64,000 nt of DNA from Microthyrium microscopicum (taxonomy: Eukaryota; Ascomycota; Dothideomycetes; Microthyriales; Microthyriaceae). The stretch covers positions 1,933,345 to 1,997,344 of the forward strand of contig MU004237.1 of assembly GCA_010405405.1 (NCBI GenBank), written 5' to 3'. The notes below the pieces were generated by a model, which saw nothing but the letters and a program-made list of their open reading frames with translations, searched no databases and had not been told where the DNA came from. Shown one piece after another: positions 23,700-35,793 of this stretch. A program made the position numbers and the translations under genes. How positions within the stretch are numbered: position 1 is the stretch's first letter; every line of letters begins with the position of its first letter.

Positions 23700-26600
23700 A
23701 AACTAATAAAACCTAAGGGTAAGGTCCTTAGAGTAAAACTAGCTAAACTAAATCTAGTTATACTAGATATAACTATACTAATACTAGTAGGACTAAGTAG
23801 CCCTATAGGTAATTTTACTAATATAGAATAAGCTTATTTAGAATTAGTAGTAAATATAAAAGAGACGCTAGAATAGCTATAAGCTAAAATATAGTAAATA
23901 TATAATATACTTAAAATTAAATAACTTAAAGTAATAAAAGTAGCTTATAAATATAAAGAACTCTACTTAGTTAAATAGATTAATAAATAGGATTAATATA
24001 ATACTAGCCTAGCTATTTTAGCTTATATTAAATATAATAGCTCTAAATTAGCTTATAGTAGTAATAAACTATAGATATATAAAGCTAAAAGTCTATAAGA
24101 GTATAAGGATTAGGTCTTTAATATAACTAATATACTTACTATAAAGAAATATAAGGAGGATCTATACCTAGTAGTTCTTTAAGCCTATAATTACCTTAAT
24201 AAGGAGGTTATATAACCTACTTAGAATAATTATGTTAATTTCTAGACCTAGTTAGCTAAACTAGATTAATATAAACCTACGTAGGCCCTTATAAAATAAT
24301 AGGCCCTTAAACTTCTTAATTTACCTATTAAGAAGTATTATAAGGCCTTTTAAAGCCTCCTAATTACTATAATAAGGAAAAAGACTCCTTAAGAATACTT
24401 TAATAAGCTTATATCTTTCTTTTATAAGTATAAGATTAATAACGTATTAATTTACTTATTATTCTTTAGTAATAGACTATCTACTTACCTTAGAAATAAT
24501 ATAATCTTTAACCTAGACTATATAGTTAAGATAGCTAAAAAAGCTTTATTTTAATATATTTTAAAATATTTAAGACTTATTAGTAACTAGAAAATACTAA
24601 CTACTCCTAAGAAAAATACTAAAAATAGTAAATTCTCTAAATAGCATTTAATATCTATAGATTTAGAGAATAAGACTTAATAAGGTTCTTAGAAGAATAA
24701 GTTAAAGAAGTCTAGATTAAGCTCTCCTAATAGGGCTTTAAAGCTAGATAAACTAAAGAGTAACGTAATACCTAAAATTAAATAGCTATTTTCTAGTAAC
24801 CTTAGTAAAGATAAGTACTAAAATTATAATAAGGTAGGCTATATAGCTTATAAGTGCCCTAACTTAAAGCTAAAGAGAATTAAGGAAAAAGACTAAGCTA
24901 TAAGGTAGCTAATTAGGATCTTATAGCTTCTATTATAAATAATTTAGTTCTTAACCTTCTTAGTAACTTCTATAAAGTTATTATTACTTAGGTTTTAGAA
25001 GTAGTAAAGAATAAGAGGATTCTAGATAAAGAGGTATACTAATTAAAGAAATTGCGCTAAATTATCTTATAAGGAATTACTTAGAATTAAGTAGGCTAAG
25101 ATTATACGTTATAGAATATAATAATAGATAGTAGAGCCTATTTTAATATTATAGACTATGCCTTAGCTAAGAAGCTTTAATTAAAAATATATTATCTTCT
25201 AGAGGAGTTAGCTAAGTACTTAAATAGTATACTTATAGCTATCTATAAAGTAGTAACTATTAAAGTAATAGTAGTTAACTTTAATAGGATCTTAAAGACT
25301 AATAAGGTATTATTTTGTATTATAGACTTATTATACTATATAATTATTATAAGAATGCCCTAGCTTAAGGATTAGAACCCCTTACTAGACTTTAAGGTTA
25401 AGACTTTATTTTTTATTTATTTAGAAGATAACTACTATAATAAGATTAGCTCTATCTTCCTAGAGAAATTGCTTTAATTAGGTTAAGATAAATCTACTTA
25501 GCTCTTTAAGTATTTAGTAAATTTATTAGACTATATTAGCCTATAAGACTTACTATATTATTATAAGAGGCTTATAGAGACCTTTAGTAAGGATAAAGCA
25601 TAAGATTTAGTAGAATATAGTCTATAGGACCTAGCTATTAACTTTAAGCTAGGTATAACTATACCTTATTAGCTTATTTATAGCTTATTAAAAGTAGAAC
25701 TAGTTATTCTATATAAATATCTTAAGAAAGATCTTAAGAGAGAATTTATTTATAAATCTTAGTCTTCTATTAAAGCCCTAATTATCTTTATAAAGAAGAA
25801 GAATAGTACTTTACGTTTATATATAAACTATAGAAGCTTAAATAATATTATAGTTAAGGATTATTATACTCTACTACTAATTAAAAAGTTACTAGACTAA
25901 CTATTAAGAGCTAAACTCTTTATAAGCTTAGACTTTTATAAAGTATATTATTATATCTATATTTATATTAGTAATAAGTAGAAGATAGCGTTCTAAACTA
26001 AATATAAGTCTTTTAAGTATTAAGTAATACTCTTTAAGCTTACTAACGTTTTTACTACTTTCTAAGTATATATTAATTAAGCCTTATATAGCTTTATTAA
26101 CGTAACTTATATTATCTACCTTAATAATATCCTTATCTTCTCTAAGAACGAAGAAGATTATATTAAATATATAAAGAAGGTACTTAAAAGACTTATTAAG
26201 TTTAAGTTATATACTAAGCTATTAAAGTATAGCTTCTATATAAACTAAACTAAGTACCTTAAGTACGTTATAACCTTAAATAGTACTATAATAGAACTAG
26301 AATAGATTATAATAGTTATAAATTAGCTAATACTATATAATATATACTAAGTAAGAAAGTTTATTAGCTTTATAAATTACTATTAACGTTTTATTACTAA
26401 CTTCTTTTATATTACTTCCTTATTAAACTCTTTAACTAAGAAGCTTTTAAGGTAGGCCTTAAAAGACTAATAGCTACGTAATAAGAAATTAGTTCCTATT
26501 AACCTTTCTTCTAAAGCTATTTAATCTTTTAACGACCTAAAGATTACCTTTACGTATATATTAATTTTTACTTATTATAATTCTATATTAAAGACCTATT

Positions 26601-28540
26601 TAGAGATAAACGCCTCTAGATAAGTAATTTATAGTATTTTAAGCTAAAAGTAAACTAAGCTAGGCTAAAAGAGCTAATAGTAACTTATAGTATTTTACTT
26701 AAGAAAGCTATTAAGACTTAAGAGTTACTATAGGACTCTATAATAAAAGTTCCTAGCTATTATTAACTTTATAAAAATCTTTTATAAGTATCTATATAGT
26801 ATTCTAAAGTTCTTAGTCCTAATAGATTATATAAACCTTTATTTACTTAATACGTCCTAAAATATTTTTACTATATATATAAGATAGATAGATTTCCTTA
26901 CTAAGTTTAAGTTTAATATTAAGTACTATTTAGGAAAAATAAACCCTATAGATAGACCCTTATAAAGACTAGACTATATCTCCTTAAGTAATATAGAATA
27001 AAAAAGAACTATAGATACCTTATTAAACCTTATCTAAGATAAACTATAACTATCTAAGGTCCTTAAGCCTAATAAAGACCTAGTTAGGTTTATTAATACC
27101 TTAGTTATATTTATTAGTACCTTATTATAGTACCTAAGAAATAATTCTTAAGAAGTAAATATTATTACTACGTTAGACGTACTTAATAGCTCTCCTACTA
27201 AGCTAATAGAAGATAAATAGACTTATTTATAAATAGAAGTTACTATAAAGAATAGTAAAGTCTAAGTTCTTTAACGTTTTTATAATAACTTTCTAGAAGA
27301 AGGCTATAAAGACTAATATAAGATATTAAAAAAGATTTAATACTATTATACTTAGGATAATATTAATAAGAATATCTAAGAGTACTATATAGCTTATTTA
27401 AAGTATAAATAAAATACGTCTATTAAATAAAGCTAAAATAGGCTCCTTCTACTCCTATTAATATTAATAGCTCCTTAGAAAGATATTATAATTAATTTTA
27501 TTACTAACTTACCTCTAAGCGTCTTCTAAGGGTAGCTATATAACTCTATTATAGTAGTTATTTATAAATTAACTAAAATAGCTTATTACGTACCTTATTA
27601 TAAAGATATAAATATAAATAATCTTACTAAGCTTTTCTTACGTAAAGTAATATAACTCTATAGCGTACTAAATATAATTATATTTAATAAAGGCCTTATA
27701 TTTATCTCTAAGTTCTAGAATATATTCCTCTACTACTTAAGGATCTAATAAAAGCTATCTACTATATTTTAACCTTAAATAGATAGATAAATAGAGTATT
27801 AAAACTAAGAGATTAAGTACTATCTATATATCTACTATAGCTAAGAGTAAGATAATTAGGCTAAAAAGCTTAATTCTACTAAGTTTATATATAATAATAG
27901 TATATATAGCTTAATTAGTATTACTTTATTTATAGCATATATAGATAGATACTTATATATATTAGAAGTATCTAAAGAGTACTTAATAAATACTACTTTT
28001 AACGCAAAGAAATTAGTAGAATATATTCTATCTTTTTAGAAAGCTCTTTAGGCTTATCTAGAGAATATTTAAACCTTATAAGCTAAATATTATAATAAAA
28101 GCTATAAGAACGTTACCTTAAAAGTAAATAACTAAGTTCTACTTAATATAAAGAATATTAGAATAGCTAAGTCTAAAAAGAAACTAGATATTAAGTATAT
28201 AGGCCCTTTTAAAGTAATAAAGGTTATTAATTATAATACGTATTATATTAACTTACTTAAGAGCGCTCTAGTTTATAACGTCTTTTATATCTCCTTATTA
28301 TAATAATATATATCTAATATATATTTCTTATAATAAATAGTCTTACCTTAGAAAACCTTAGACTCTAAAGAGATTAATTACTATAAAGTTAAAGATATAA
28401 TTAAATATAAAGTTAATAAAGATAGTACTTATTACTATAAAGTAAAGTAGAAGAACTACCTTATATTTAAAGTAAGTTAGAAACTTATTAGTAACCTCTC
28501 CTTAGTTATACTAAAGCGCTACTAAGAGAAGTTAAAGAAA
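23700..28540 (+). pseudogene. gag-pol relic of Gypsy 1
   Basis: Translation through stops gives recognisable Ty3/Gypsy modules in order. A CCHC-type zinc knuckle lies around 24812-24860. A retropepsin follows near 25130-25200, where the catalytic D-[ST]-G now reads DSR. Reverse transcriptase spans about 25,800-26,330; its active-site DD has become NN near 26,120 (YLNNIL). An integrase core lies around 27,500-27,860 (KLTKIAYYVP is readable), and a chromodomain at about 28,360-28,480. The changes are those expected from C-to-T and G-to-A mutation on both strands. The element is dead. Chromodomain-bearing Gypsy elements generally target heterochromatin, which fits the position in a repeat island. 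Confidence 0.85.
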
Positions 28541-31500
28541 AAAGGTATCTCCTTAGCTAAATTAGCTCTAATAAGAGTAACTAAATATAAATTAAAATAA
28601 CTTAACTTAGATAAACCCTATTTAGAGCCTAAGAAGCTAAGAGGATATCTAAAGAAGCCTTTAGTATCTATTAAATCTATACTAGCTAAGAAAGAGCTAA
28701 GTAAACTAAAATAGTTATAATAAGACTTAGAATAAGCCTCTTTTTATAAGGAAGATAAGTATAAAAGCGTAGTTACTCTATAGCGTATATAGATATATAA
28801 TAATAATTTATCTTACTTATAATTAAGATAAACTTATTTAGATAAAACTAAATAGTACTTAGATAGTACTATTATAATACTTTAGAATAAATAGGTTCTT
28901 ATAAATATATATATAAATATAGTCTAAATAGAAAAGACTTAGAGAAAATTTAGAACTAGATATAGAACTAATTTTAAACCTAAACCTAAAATTATTAGTA
29001 TTACTTTAGCTTTACTTATTAACTTTTAAAAAAGTACCCTTTAAATACCTTAAAATAATAATTTTAGGTTTATAGAAATATACCCTTAGATACTATTTAG
29101 GTTTATAAGAGAAGACTTAGAAATTTAAGAAAGTATTTTATTAAAAGAAACTATCTTATACTATTTATATAAATTAGTTTAAATAAAACTTAATAGCTAC
29201 TAAGTATTAATAAATAGCTTATAATAAACCTAAAATATAATTAATCTTATCTATTAAATACTAGACGTATTAACCTAATACTAAATATATCTACTAGATA
29301 CTATATTTACTCTTTAGACTCTTTAGACTCTTTAAACTCTAAATTATTATCCTTAGAATTAATTTAATCTATTATAACTAAATAATAATAAAAAACTACC
29401 TATTTATTTATTCTAAGCTTATACTTATTAATTTAGCTCTAAAGGGTTATAAACTAACTTATATTAAAAACCTTTTTCTTCTTTTTAGCGTTATTAGCTT
29501 ACTAAGAAGTAAGTATCTTTATAATGTTAGTAAGATTACTAATTTAACGTAATAAAGTACTTATAATTTAGAATAAAGTTAGTTAGAATCTAAGTAATAT
29601 AACTAGAGTACTTATACCTTTTTAGCTACTATTTATAAATAGTTTAAATCTATAATAATAGGCGTAAAGGTTATTATAGTACTTAATATAAGTAGTATTA
29701 ATAATAGCTCTAAGTAGAACTACTTTAGAGTAATAGGTAGCCTTCTTAGTTATAAAGACCTTTTTGCTATTTTTATAATATACTAGTATTATATAGATAC
29801 TATTATATCTATTCTTAGTAATACTAGAATATAAAGAGAAGGTATTATTTATAGTATTAATATAAATATATCTATTTATATTAGTTTAAACCTAAGTATA
29901 ATAAGAGGGTTTACTTATATCTAAATAGCTTTTATAACGTTCTTATTAGTAATATAAACTACCTTTTTAGTATAAAGGAGCTAACTTATATTATACTTAC
30001 TTAGATTACTATTATAAGTTTACTAATAAAGTATATAGATCTTTATTACGTTATAATATTTTTAAAGAAGGTTCTTAGTAATGCCTTTCTTATAAGGAAT
30101 AACTTAGAAAATAATTAGTAATAATTAGATTTAAATTAAATTAATTAGAAATAACTTACTTTAAGGTACTACTAATAAGACTTAGTAGTCTTATAAGTTA
30201 TATAGTAGTAACTATTTTAAACCTTAAAGGCTAATATATAGTCCTTAGAAGCTATATAGTACTAATTCTTTAGATTAGTATATAGGAAAGTCTTAGTATA
30301 TACTTTAGTATATTATTAATATAGATTAAGTATAAGAAACTATTTAATAATTAACTTAGCCTTATTCTTATATAGAATAGACTTATTTATATTAGATAGT
30401 TCTATCTTATTATTATTAAAGTTATATAAAAGACGTTTACTATCTAACTAACTATAATTAATTAATACGTTATAGATAAGAGAAGTTTAGTATAATTTAA
30501 ACTAAGCCTAAGCCTTATTAGTATATATAATATTATTATTATATATTTACTTCGTATTAAGCTAAGAAGGTTTAGATTTACTATTATAGTTATATTTAGG
30601 AGCCTTTTCCTTCTTTTTAGCTTAGGTAGTATCCTTTTTAATCTCCTTAGATTTAGAAAGCTCTAAAGAGAAGTAGCTTAAACTTAATAGTTTAATATAG
30701 TTATTATTAGTATTAATTTAGGTACTATTAATAAATTTAACCTTATTAATTACCTTTTTAGTAGTATTAGTATTAGTAAAATTAGCTAGTTTTATAACGC
30801 TAGTAATTAGAGTCTTTAGTAAAGTAATAGTATCTTTAGAGACCTTAGAGATATCTTTAAAGACCTTAGAGGCGTTAGATAAAAATAGACTAAGTCTATT
30901 TAGAGCCTTATTAGTTTTTACTTTATTCTTTATAGTAGCTATTAAAGAGAATAAGTATAAAAGGATATAAAGTATACTAAGTAGATTTATAAGGAAGCTA
31001 CTAGTAAAATATTAAGACTATTAGCTAAGACTTATTTTTATACTATAGCCTTATTTATAAAGGTTAGCTTTACTTAATTAGCTAGGGTTTACTTAGATAT
31101 ATATCTTAATTTTATAAAAGTAGAATAAAAAAAAATTAGAAGAAGTACGTAATTATAAGATTAAATATACTTTATTTAATACTTTCCTACCTAATTAGGT
31201 TAATAAAGAGTAAATATTTACTTTATTAAGTACTTCTTATTAAGGAAAGCTTTAATATTAATTCTTACTATAAGTAAAGATTCTAAAGAGAGAAGTTACC
31301 CTTAGTAGGTAATAACCTATAGATTAGGTAGGCTTAAAGTAATAGCCTAAAAAAACTTAAAAACGCCTAAGTCTTTAATAAACCTAGATAAACCTAAATA
31401 GGTACCTAATAGTAATATTTAGCTTTATAAATTATTATTTAAGGAGTACTTCTTTAAGTAACGTTTAAAACTAATAATAGGTTTACTAGGATTTACTAAG

Positions 31501-31642
31501 ATTATTATTTAGCTAGCTAGATAGTAGCTAAGTAATTTATACTATTATAATATAATATACTTTAAAGTATATTAGTACTATTAGAACGTAGTTAACCCTT
31601 TAGAGACTTATAAGGACGTTTAGGTTCTTATTAGAGGGATAA
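28541..31642. other. Extra 3-kb segment between chromodomain and 3' LTR
   Basis: AT-rich and stop-ridden. A typical chromovirus has little sequence here. The minus strand around 29,900-31,000 gives long stretches that look faintly like degraded coding sequence, but I could not assign a domain. A nested element or a captured/additional ORF are both possible. Confidence 0.4.
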
Positions 31643-32002
31643 TATTAGGAATTAAACTTAATAAACTTTCTAAGATAGGTATTATAGCCTAAGTACCTTA
31701 GCCTAATAGTTATTAAAAGCTAGTAGAGCTACTTCTTTAGCTTTAGTATATTTTATAGTTAAAAAAACTAATAAGTTCTTAACTATTATAATTAGTAGCT
31801 AAGTATACTTTTAAGGTACCTTAGCTTATAAATAGACTACTCTAGCTTAGAGAGGAACTTTAAAAGTTTCTAAGTAATAAAATAGAGGCTAAGGAATCTC
31901 CTTATAGTTTCTTAGTAATTACTCTTATTTCTATTTCTATATGCCTAATCTATTAAGTATCTTATAACCTTTTTACTTACTCTATAACCCTAATTTCTAA
32001 TA
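31643..32002 (+). repeat. 3' LTR of Gypsy relic 1
   Basis: 360 bp, partner of 23267-23626. It is preceded by a purine-rich tract (agaggga, about 31633-31639) that fits a polypurine tract, and followed at once by the GTAAA duplication. Confidence 0.85.
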
Positions 32003-32007
32003 GTAAA

Positions 32008-32954
32008 TCTATGCCTATTTTATAGGCTATAGTAATATCTTTCTACTACTTTAACTTCTAGTTACTAATAGTACTATTGCTATTACTATTATAGCTATCT
32101 TTTAGTTAAGAAGTATAAAGAATTGTATTAGTTAAGATACGCCGTTTCTATACTAAATTCTACTTTATTCCTTAATAAGTAGTAATAGATCTAGGAGTAC
32201 TAAAAGGAGCTCTAAATTCTTAGCGACGTAAGGGCCCTATAGTAGTATTTTAAGTAGTAGGCGTCTCTATTAGTAGGCGTTAAAGAGCTTGTATTAGGCT
32301 CTAAGATGTTAAATCCTACGTAAAGCTATCTAGCTCCTTAGTAGGGGTATTTTAGCGTAGATAATTAGTATCTTAAAGCTAAGTTTCTAGTTTAACCTAA
32401 GTCTCTAGGTTAAAGTAGTATAGATTTAGCTAGTAAGTGCTAGGAATTAAGGCATATAGTAATACTAATCTTAAAGTAGGTTAAATATACTATAGTTTTA
32501 AAGATAATAATACTAGTAACGGCTCTAGCGTATACTTAGAATATTCTAAATATAGTAGAGGAAGTATAATAGAATTATAAAGCTTAGGATTAATCTAGTT
32601 TAATAGTATATTAAACGATATTAGCATTAAATTACTTAGTAAATTTCGTTATATTTTAAAGGAATTACTAATGTTAAAAATAGATATTTTAAATTTTAGC
32701 TTTATCTATATAAATAGCATTATTTTATATTATATCTATATTAAAATTAATATTATTAATTATTGTTTTTGCCTTTAGTATATTTAACGTATTTAAGATA
32801 ACTTTATAATCTTTATAATAATACTATTCTATAGGACTTACGTAAATACAAGATGACGTTAAAAGAAACCTCATGCTAGGCTTAAAGAGGAAATAAATAC
32901 GCTAATTTATTAGTTTAAATCTAATTTAAGGTCTTTAAACTAAGTTTAAGGGCC
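32008..32954. other. RIP-degraded AT-rich repeat DNA, right of Gypsy relic 1
   Basis: Continuation of the older repeat interrupted by the Gypsy element. No coding frame survives. Base composition returns to gene-like immediately beyond about 32,985. Confidence 0.55.
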
Positions 32955-32984
32955 TTGAATAGGATTTAAACTTACTAACCCGAT
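32955..32984. repeat. Right flanking repeat of AT-rich island 1
   Basis: TTGAATAGGATTTAAA and ACTAACCCGAT, direct-repeat partners of 20912-20966, differing from them by transitions. They mark the sharp edge between mutated repeat DNA and normal gene-bearing DNA. Confidence 0.45.
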
Positions 32985-33283
32985 TAGGAAGAGATTAGTT
33001 CCTACGGAGTATTCCGAGGGACCTGGATTTGAATTGCTGACGCTGCCCATTTTGCAACGAAAGTTCCGCCAAACATTGAAGTTCATCGCAGAAACTCGGT
33101 GCTCGGTTCAAAGCATATAAATCGCCATCTTCACAAGGAAAAAGAAGCTTGGGCCCAGAAACCCCATAAACTGGCCCGTGGAAATTGTAGATCATCTCTT
33201 TTACACTTTCAATACTACTAATCTCTTCCACACTTTACCAATCCTTCTACCTCTTCTTCTTTACGACATAACCTCACATCACA

Positions 33284-35334
33284 ATGGCCAGCATGGCAGC
33301 ACAAGGACTCCACCAAGCGCCTCCACCCCAAGGACCAGGCTACAAACCCTACCGCGTCGCAACAAAAGACCGCATCTACCGACGAGGAGGCTACAGCGAT
33401 GAAGGATACACATACTACCCAGCCGTGATAGTTGGCGCCGGCGAGTCCGGCATATGTATGGCGCACAAGTTAAAACACGAGTTTGGAATCGACCAATTCC
33501 GCGTCTTCGATCGTCAATCTGGCATTGGTGGTACTTGGTATATCAATCGATATCCGGGCGTTGCTTGTGATGTGCCTGCTGTCTTTTACTCGTTCAGCTT
33601 TGCGCCGAATCCAAACTGGACGGTCTTTTATCCTACTGGGCCGGAGATTTATGACTATTATCAGGAGGTTTGTGATAAGTTTAAACTTACGGATAAGATT
33701 CAGCTTAATACGGATGTTGTTTCTTGTCGGTGGTTGAAGGACGAGGAGGAGTGGGAGATTGTGTTGCAGCATTTGGTTCCTGGGGCTGGAGATTTGAGTG
33801 GTTCGGATCGGAGGAAGCGGATTGATAAATTAGGGGAGTTGAGTGTTTATATTGGGCAAGAGAAGATTCGGTCGAAGGTTCTGATTAGTGCTGTCGGTGG
33901 ACTGGTAGGTTGCCTGTAAGCTTCTAAAGGGGTAGAAGGCTGACTTCCGTACAGGTTGAGCCAAAAGATCTTGGAGATATACCCGGAAAAGATACCTTCA
34001 AGGGCGATAGATTCCACTCCGCGCGATGGGACTACAGCGTTGACTTCCATGACAAGAACGTCGTAGTTGTTGGAACAGGCTGCAGTGCCGCACAATTTGT
34101 CCCATTCCTGACGAAGCCTCAATTTGGAGCCAAGTCAGTAACTCAAGTAATGCGATCCCCTCCATGGGTAGTTCCCCGAGTACCTACACCCGGTGGCGAA
34201 GAGTGGTGGGCAAAATGGGCCCCTTTTATTTTCACAAACGTCCCGGGCGTGATGAAAGCTCTTCGCTTCGCTGTATTCGCTGGAGCAGAGTTGCAGTTCG
34301 TCATTTTCGGCAGCGACGCCAAATCTGAGCGCGCTCGAAAAGTGATGGAGGAGCAAATGGTGAAAAGGATGAAGAGCCAAGCTCCGGCAAAATATCATGA
34401 GATGCTGACGCCGAATTATGCGATTGCTTGTAAGAGACGTATATATGATGCTACCTGGTATCCGTCTTTCCATAATCCAAAGATGGAACTCACAACTTTA
34501 CCGATTACCAGCATTCAAGAGAACAGCATAACATTGGGTCCTGGGCGCATGTATCCAGATCAGAATATTGCCTCATCTGTGACATCTGAGGAAAAGACCA
34601 TACCGGTGGATATCATTGTCCAGGCAAACGGCTTCGAGACACATCAGTGGCTCCATCCATTGAAGATTGCGGGTGACAACGGCCAGGACTTGATCGATAC
34701 CATGATGGAGCGTGGTGGATCGCAAGCATATCAAGGAACTGCCATGGATGGCTTTCCCAACTTCTTCATGATCTTTGGTCCCAACACAGCTACGGGCCAC
34801 AGCAGTGTGGTCATGGCCAGCGAGAACATGGTCGACTACGCAGGCAGATTTGTGAAGCTCCTGCTCAACGGCGATGTCAAAACTGTCGATGTGAAAAAGG
34901 AAGCCGAGATCGCATACACCACCGATATACAAAAGAAATTGAAAAACACCGTGTTCCATACCGGTGGATGTAGCAGTTGGTACTTTTCGAAGGATGGATG
35001 GAACTCCACAGTCCTTCCGTAAGTCACGACATTCTCTCGAACCCGGCGTAGCTAATTATTTTGCAGTTATAATCAGGTGTGGTTCTGGTACAGATGCCAA
35101 TTTACGCGCTGGGGAGATTGGAATATTCGCTACACGCGGAAAGGACTCATCAAGATGATCTTGAAGCGCGGTATTCGCTTTGTTCTGATGATTGCCGTGC
35201 TAATTGGGCTATATCGAGCGCGCCGCAGTGACACAACTATGCGTGATCGGTTGACTGCTGCGAAGTACATAAGTATCGGTGGAACTGTTGCGTTACTCGA
35301 CAAGGCGAAGCAGGCTGTAATGAACCTGGTGTAG
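33284..35334 (+). CDS. Baeyer-Villiger-type flavin monooxygenase
   Basis: 650-aa protein from three exons (33284-33904, 33955-35018, 35067-35334) with phase-consistent GT-AG introns. The FAD-binding Rossmann motif is GAGESG (residues 51-56), followed by GIGGTWYINRYPGVACDVP. The Baeyer-Villiger fingerprint FKGDRFHSARWDY is at about 222-234, and the NADPH-binding motif VVGTGCSAAQF follows. A hydrophobic segment near the C-terminus (RFVLMIAVLIGLY) may anchor it to a membrane. It should insert oxygen next to a ketone or oxidise a heteroatom with FAD, NADPH and O2; the substrate is unknown. Its start lies only about 300 bases from the edge of the RIP island, yet the reading frame is intact. It could be a separated member of the oxidoreductase cluster at 5-13 kb (inference). 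Confidence 0.92.
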
Positions 35335-35793
35335 ATATAGATCCCAATTTGAGATTAGCCGTCTATCAGGCTGAGGTTGGCATGCAATTTTGCGAAGAAA
35401 TAATCCTGGCGTCGCTGGTCTAACTGGGAGTGCCGGAGAGCCGACTTCCCTACTTGAAGATTGTGACTTTGACAGATATCTATGTAAATAAAACCTTCCT
35501 GGAAAATGAATCTCACGTCAACATCAAGAATTCAAAATGAAGGTGAGTTTGAAAGAAACCTTGGAAATGATACTGACGAAGCCTCATGCGGTTAGTGTCG
35601 ATTGGCTGAGAATCACATGATTTCGCACTTCGAGCGCGTCAAAAGTGGAAGGCACGGACTATCAACAGTCGCGTTGGCTGCCTGTTCCAACGCGTTCCCT
35701 CAACTCCCATTGCCACTCTACCTTACTGATCGAGTACCCAGTGCAAACAAAATCCCCAAATCTTGTTCAACCGTTTTTGATACATTTGAAAAC
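35335..35793. other. RAD51 upstream region
   Basis: About 460 bases between the monooxygenase stop and the RAD51 start, on the same strand. It contains an ACGCGT element at 35690-35695, listed separately. Reading upstream of the chosen RAD51 ATG stays open but has no ATG in frame. Confidence 0.5.
35690..35695. promoter_or_regulatory. Candidate MCB element (ACGCGT)
   Basis: A perfect MluI cell-cycle box about 100 bases upstream of the RAD51 start codon. In yeasts, ACGCGT boxes drive G1/S expression of DNA-replication and repair genes including RAD51. One hexamer can occur by chance, so position and gene identity are the only support. Confidence 0.4.

Larger units (their letters stand above)
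23262..32007 (+). mobile_element. Ty3/Gypsy chromovirus relic 1, 8,736 bp, RIP-inactivated
   Basis: Complete element at 23267-32002 bounded by two 360-bp LTRs and the 5-bp duplication GTAAA (23262-23266, 32003-32007). Original TG...CA ends now read TA...TA by transitions. Plus-strand order is gag zinc knuckle, protease, reverse transcriptase, integrase, chromodomain: a chromovirus arrangement. All frames are riddled with stops and catalytic residues are changed. About 3.1 kb between the chromodomain and the 3' LTR is unexplained by the standard layout. Confidence 0.88.

Noticed and set aside
20967-32954. AT-rich island as a mitochondrial DNA insertion or a centromere core
   Set aside because: LTRs, TSDs and chromovirus domains explain most of it as RIP-degraded transposons; no mitochondrial genes are seen. 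A centromeric role cannot be judged from sequence.
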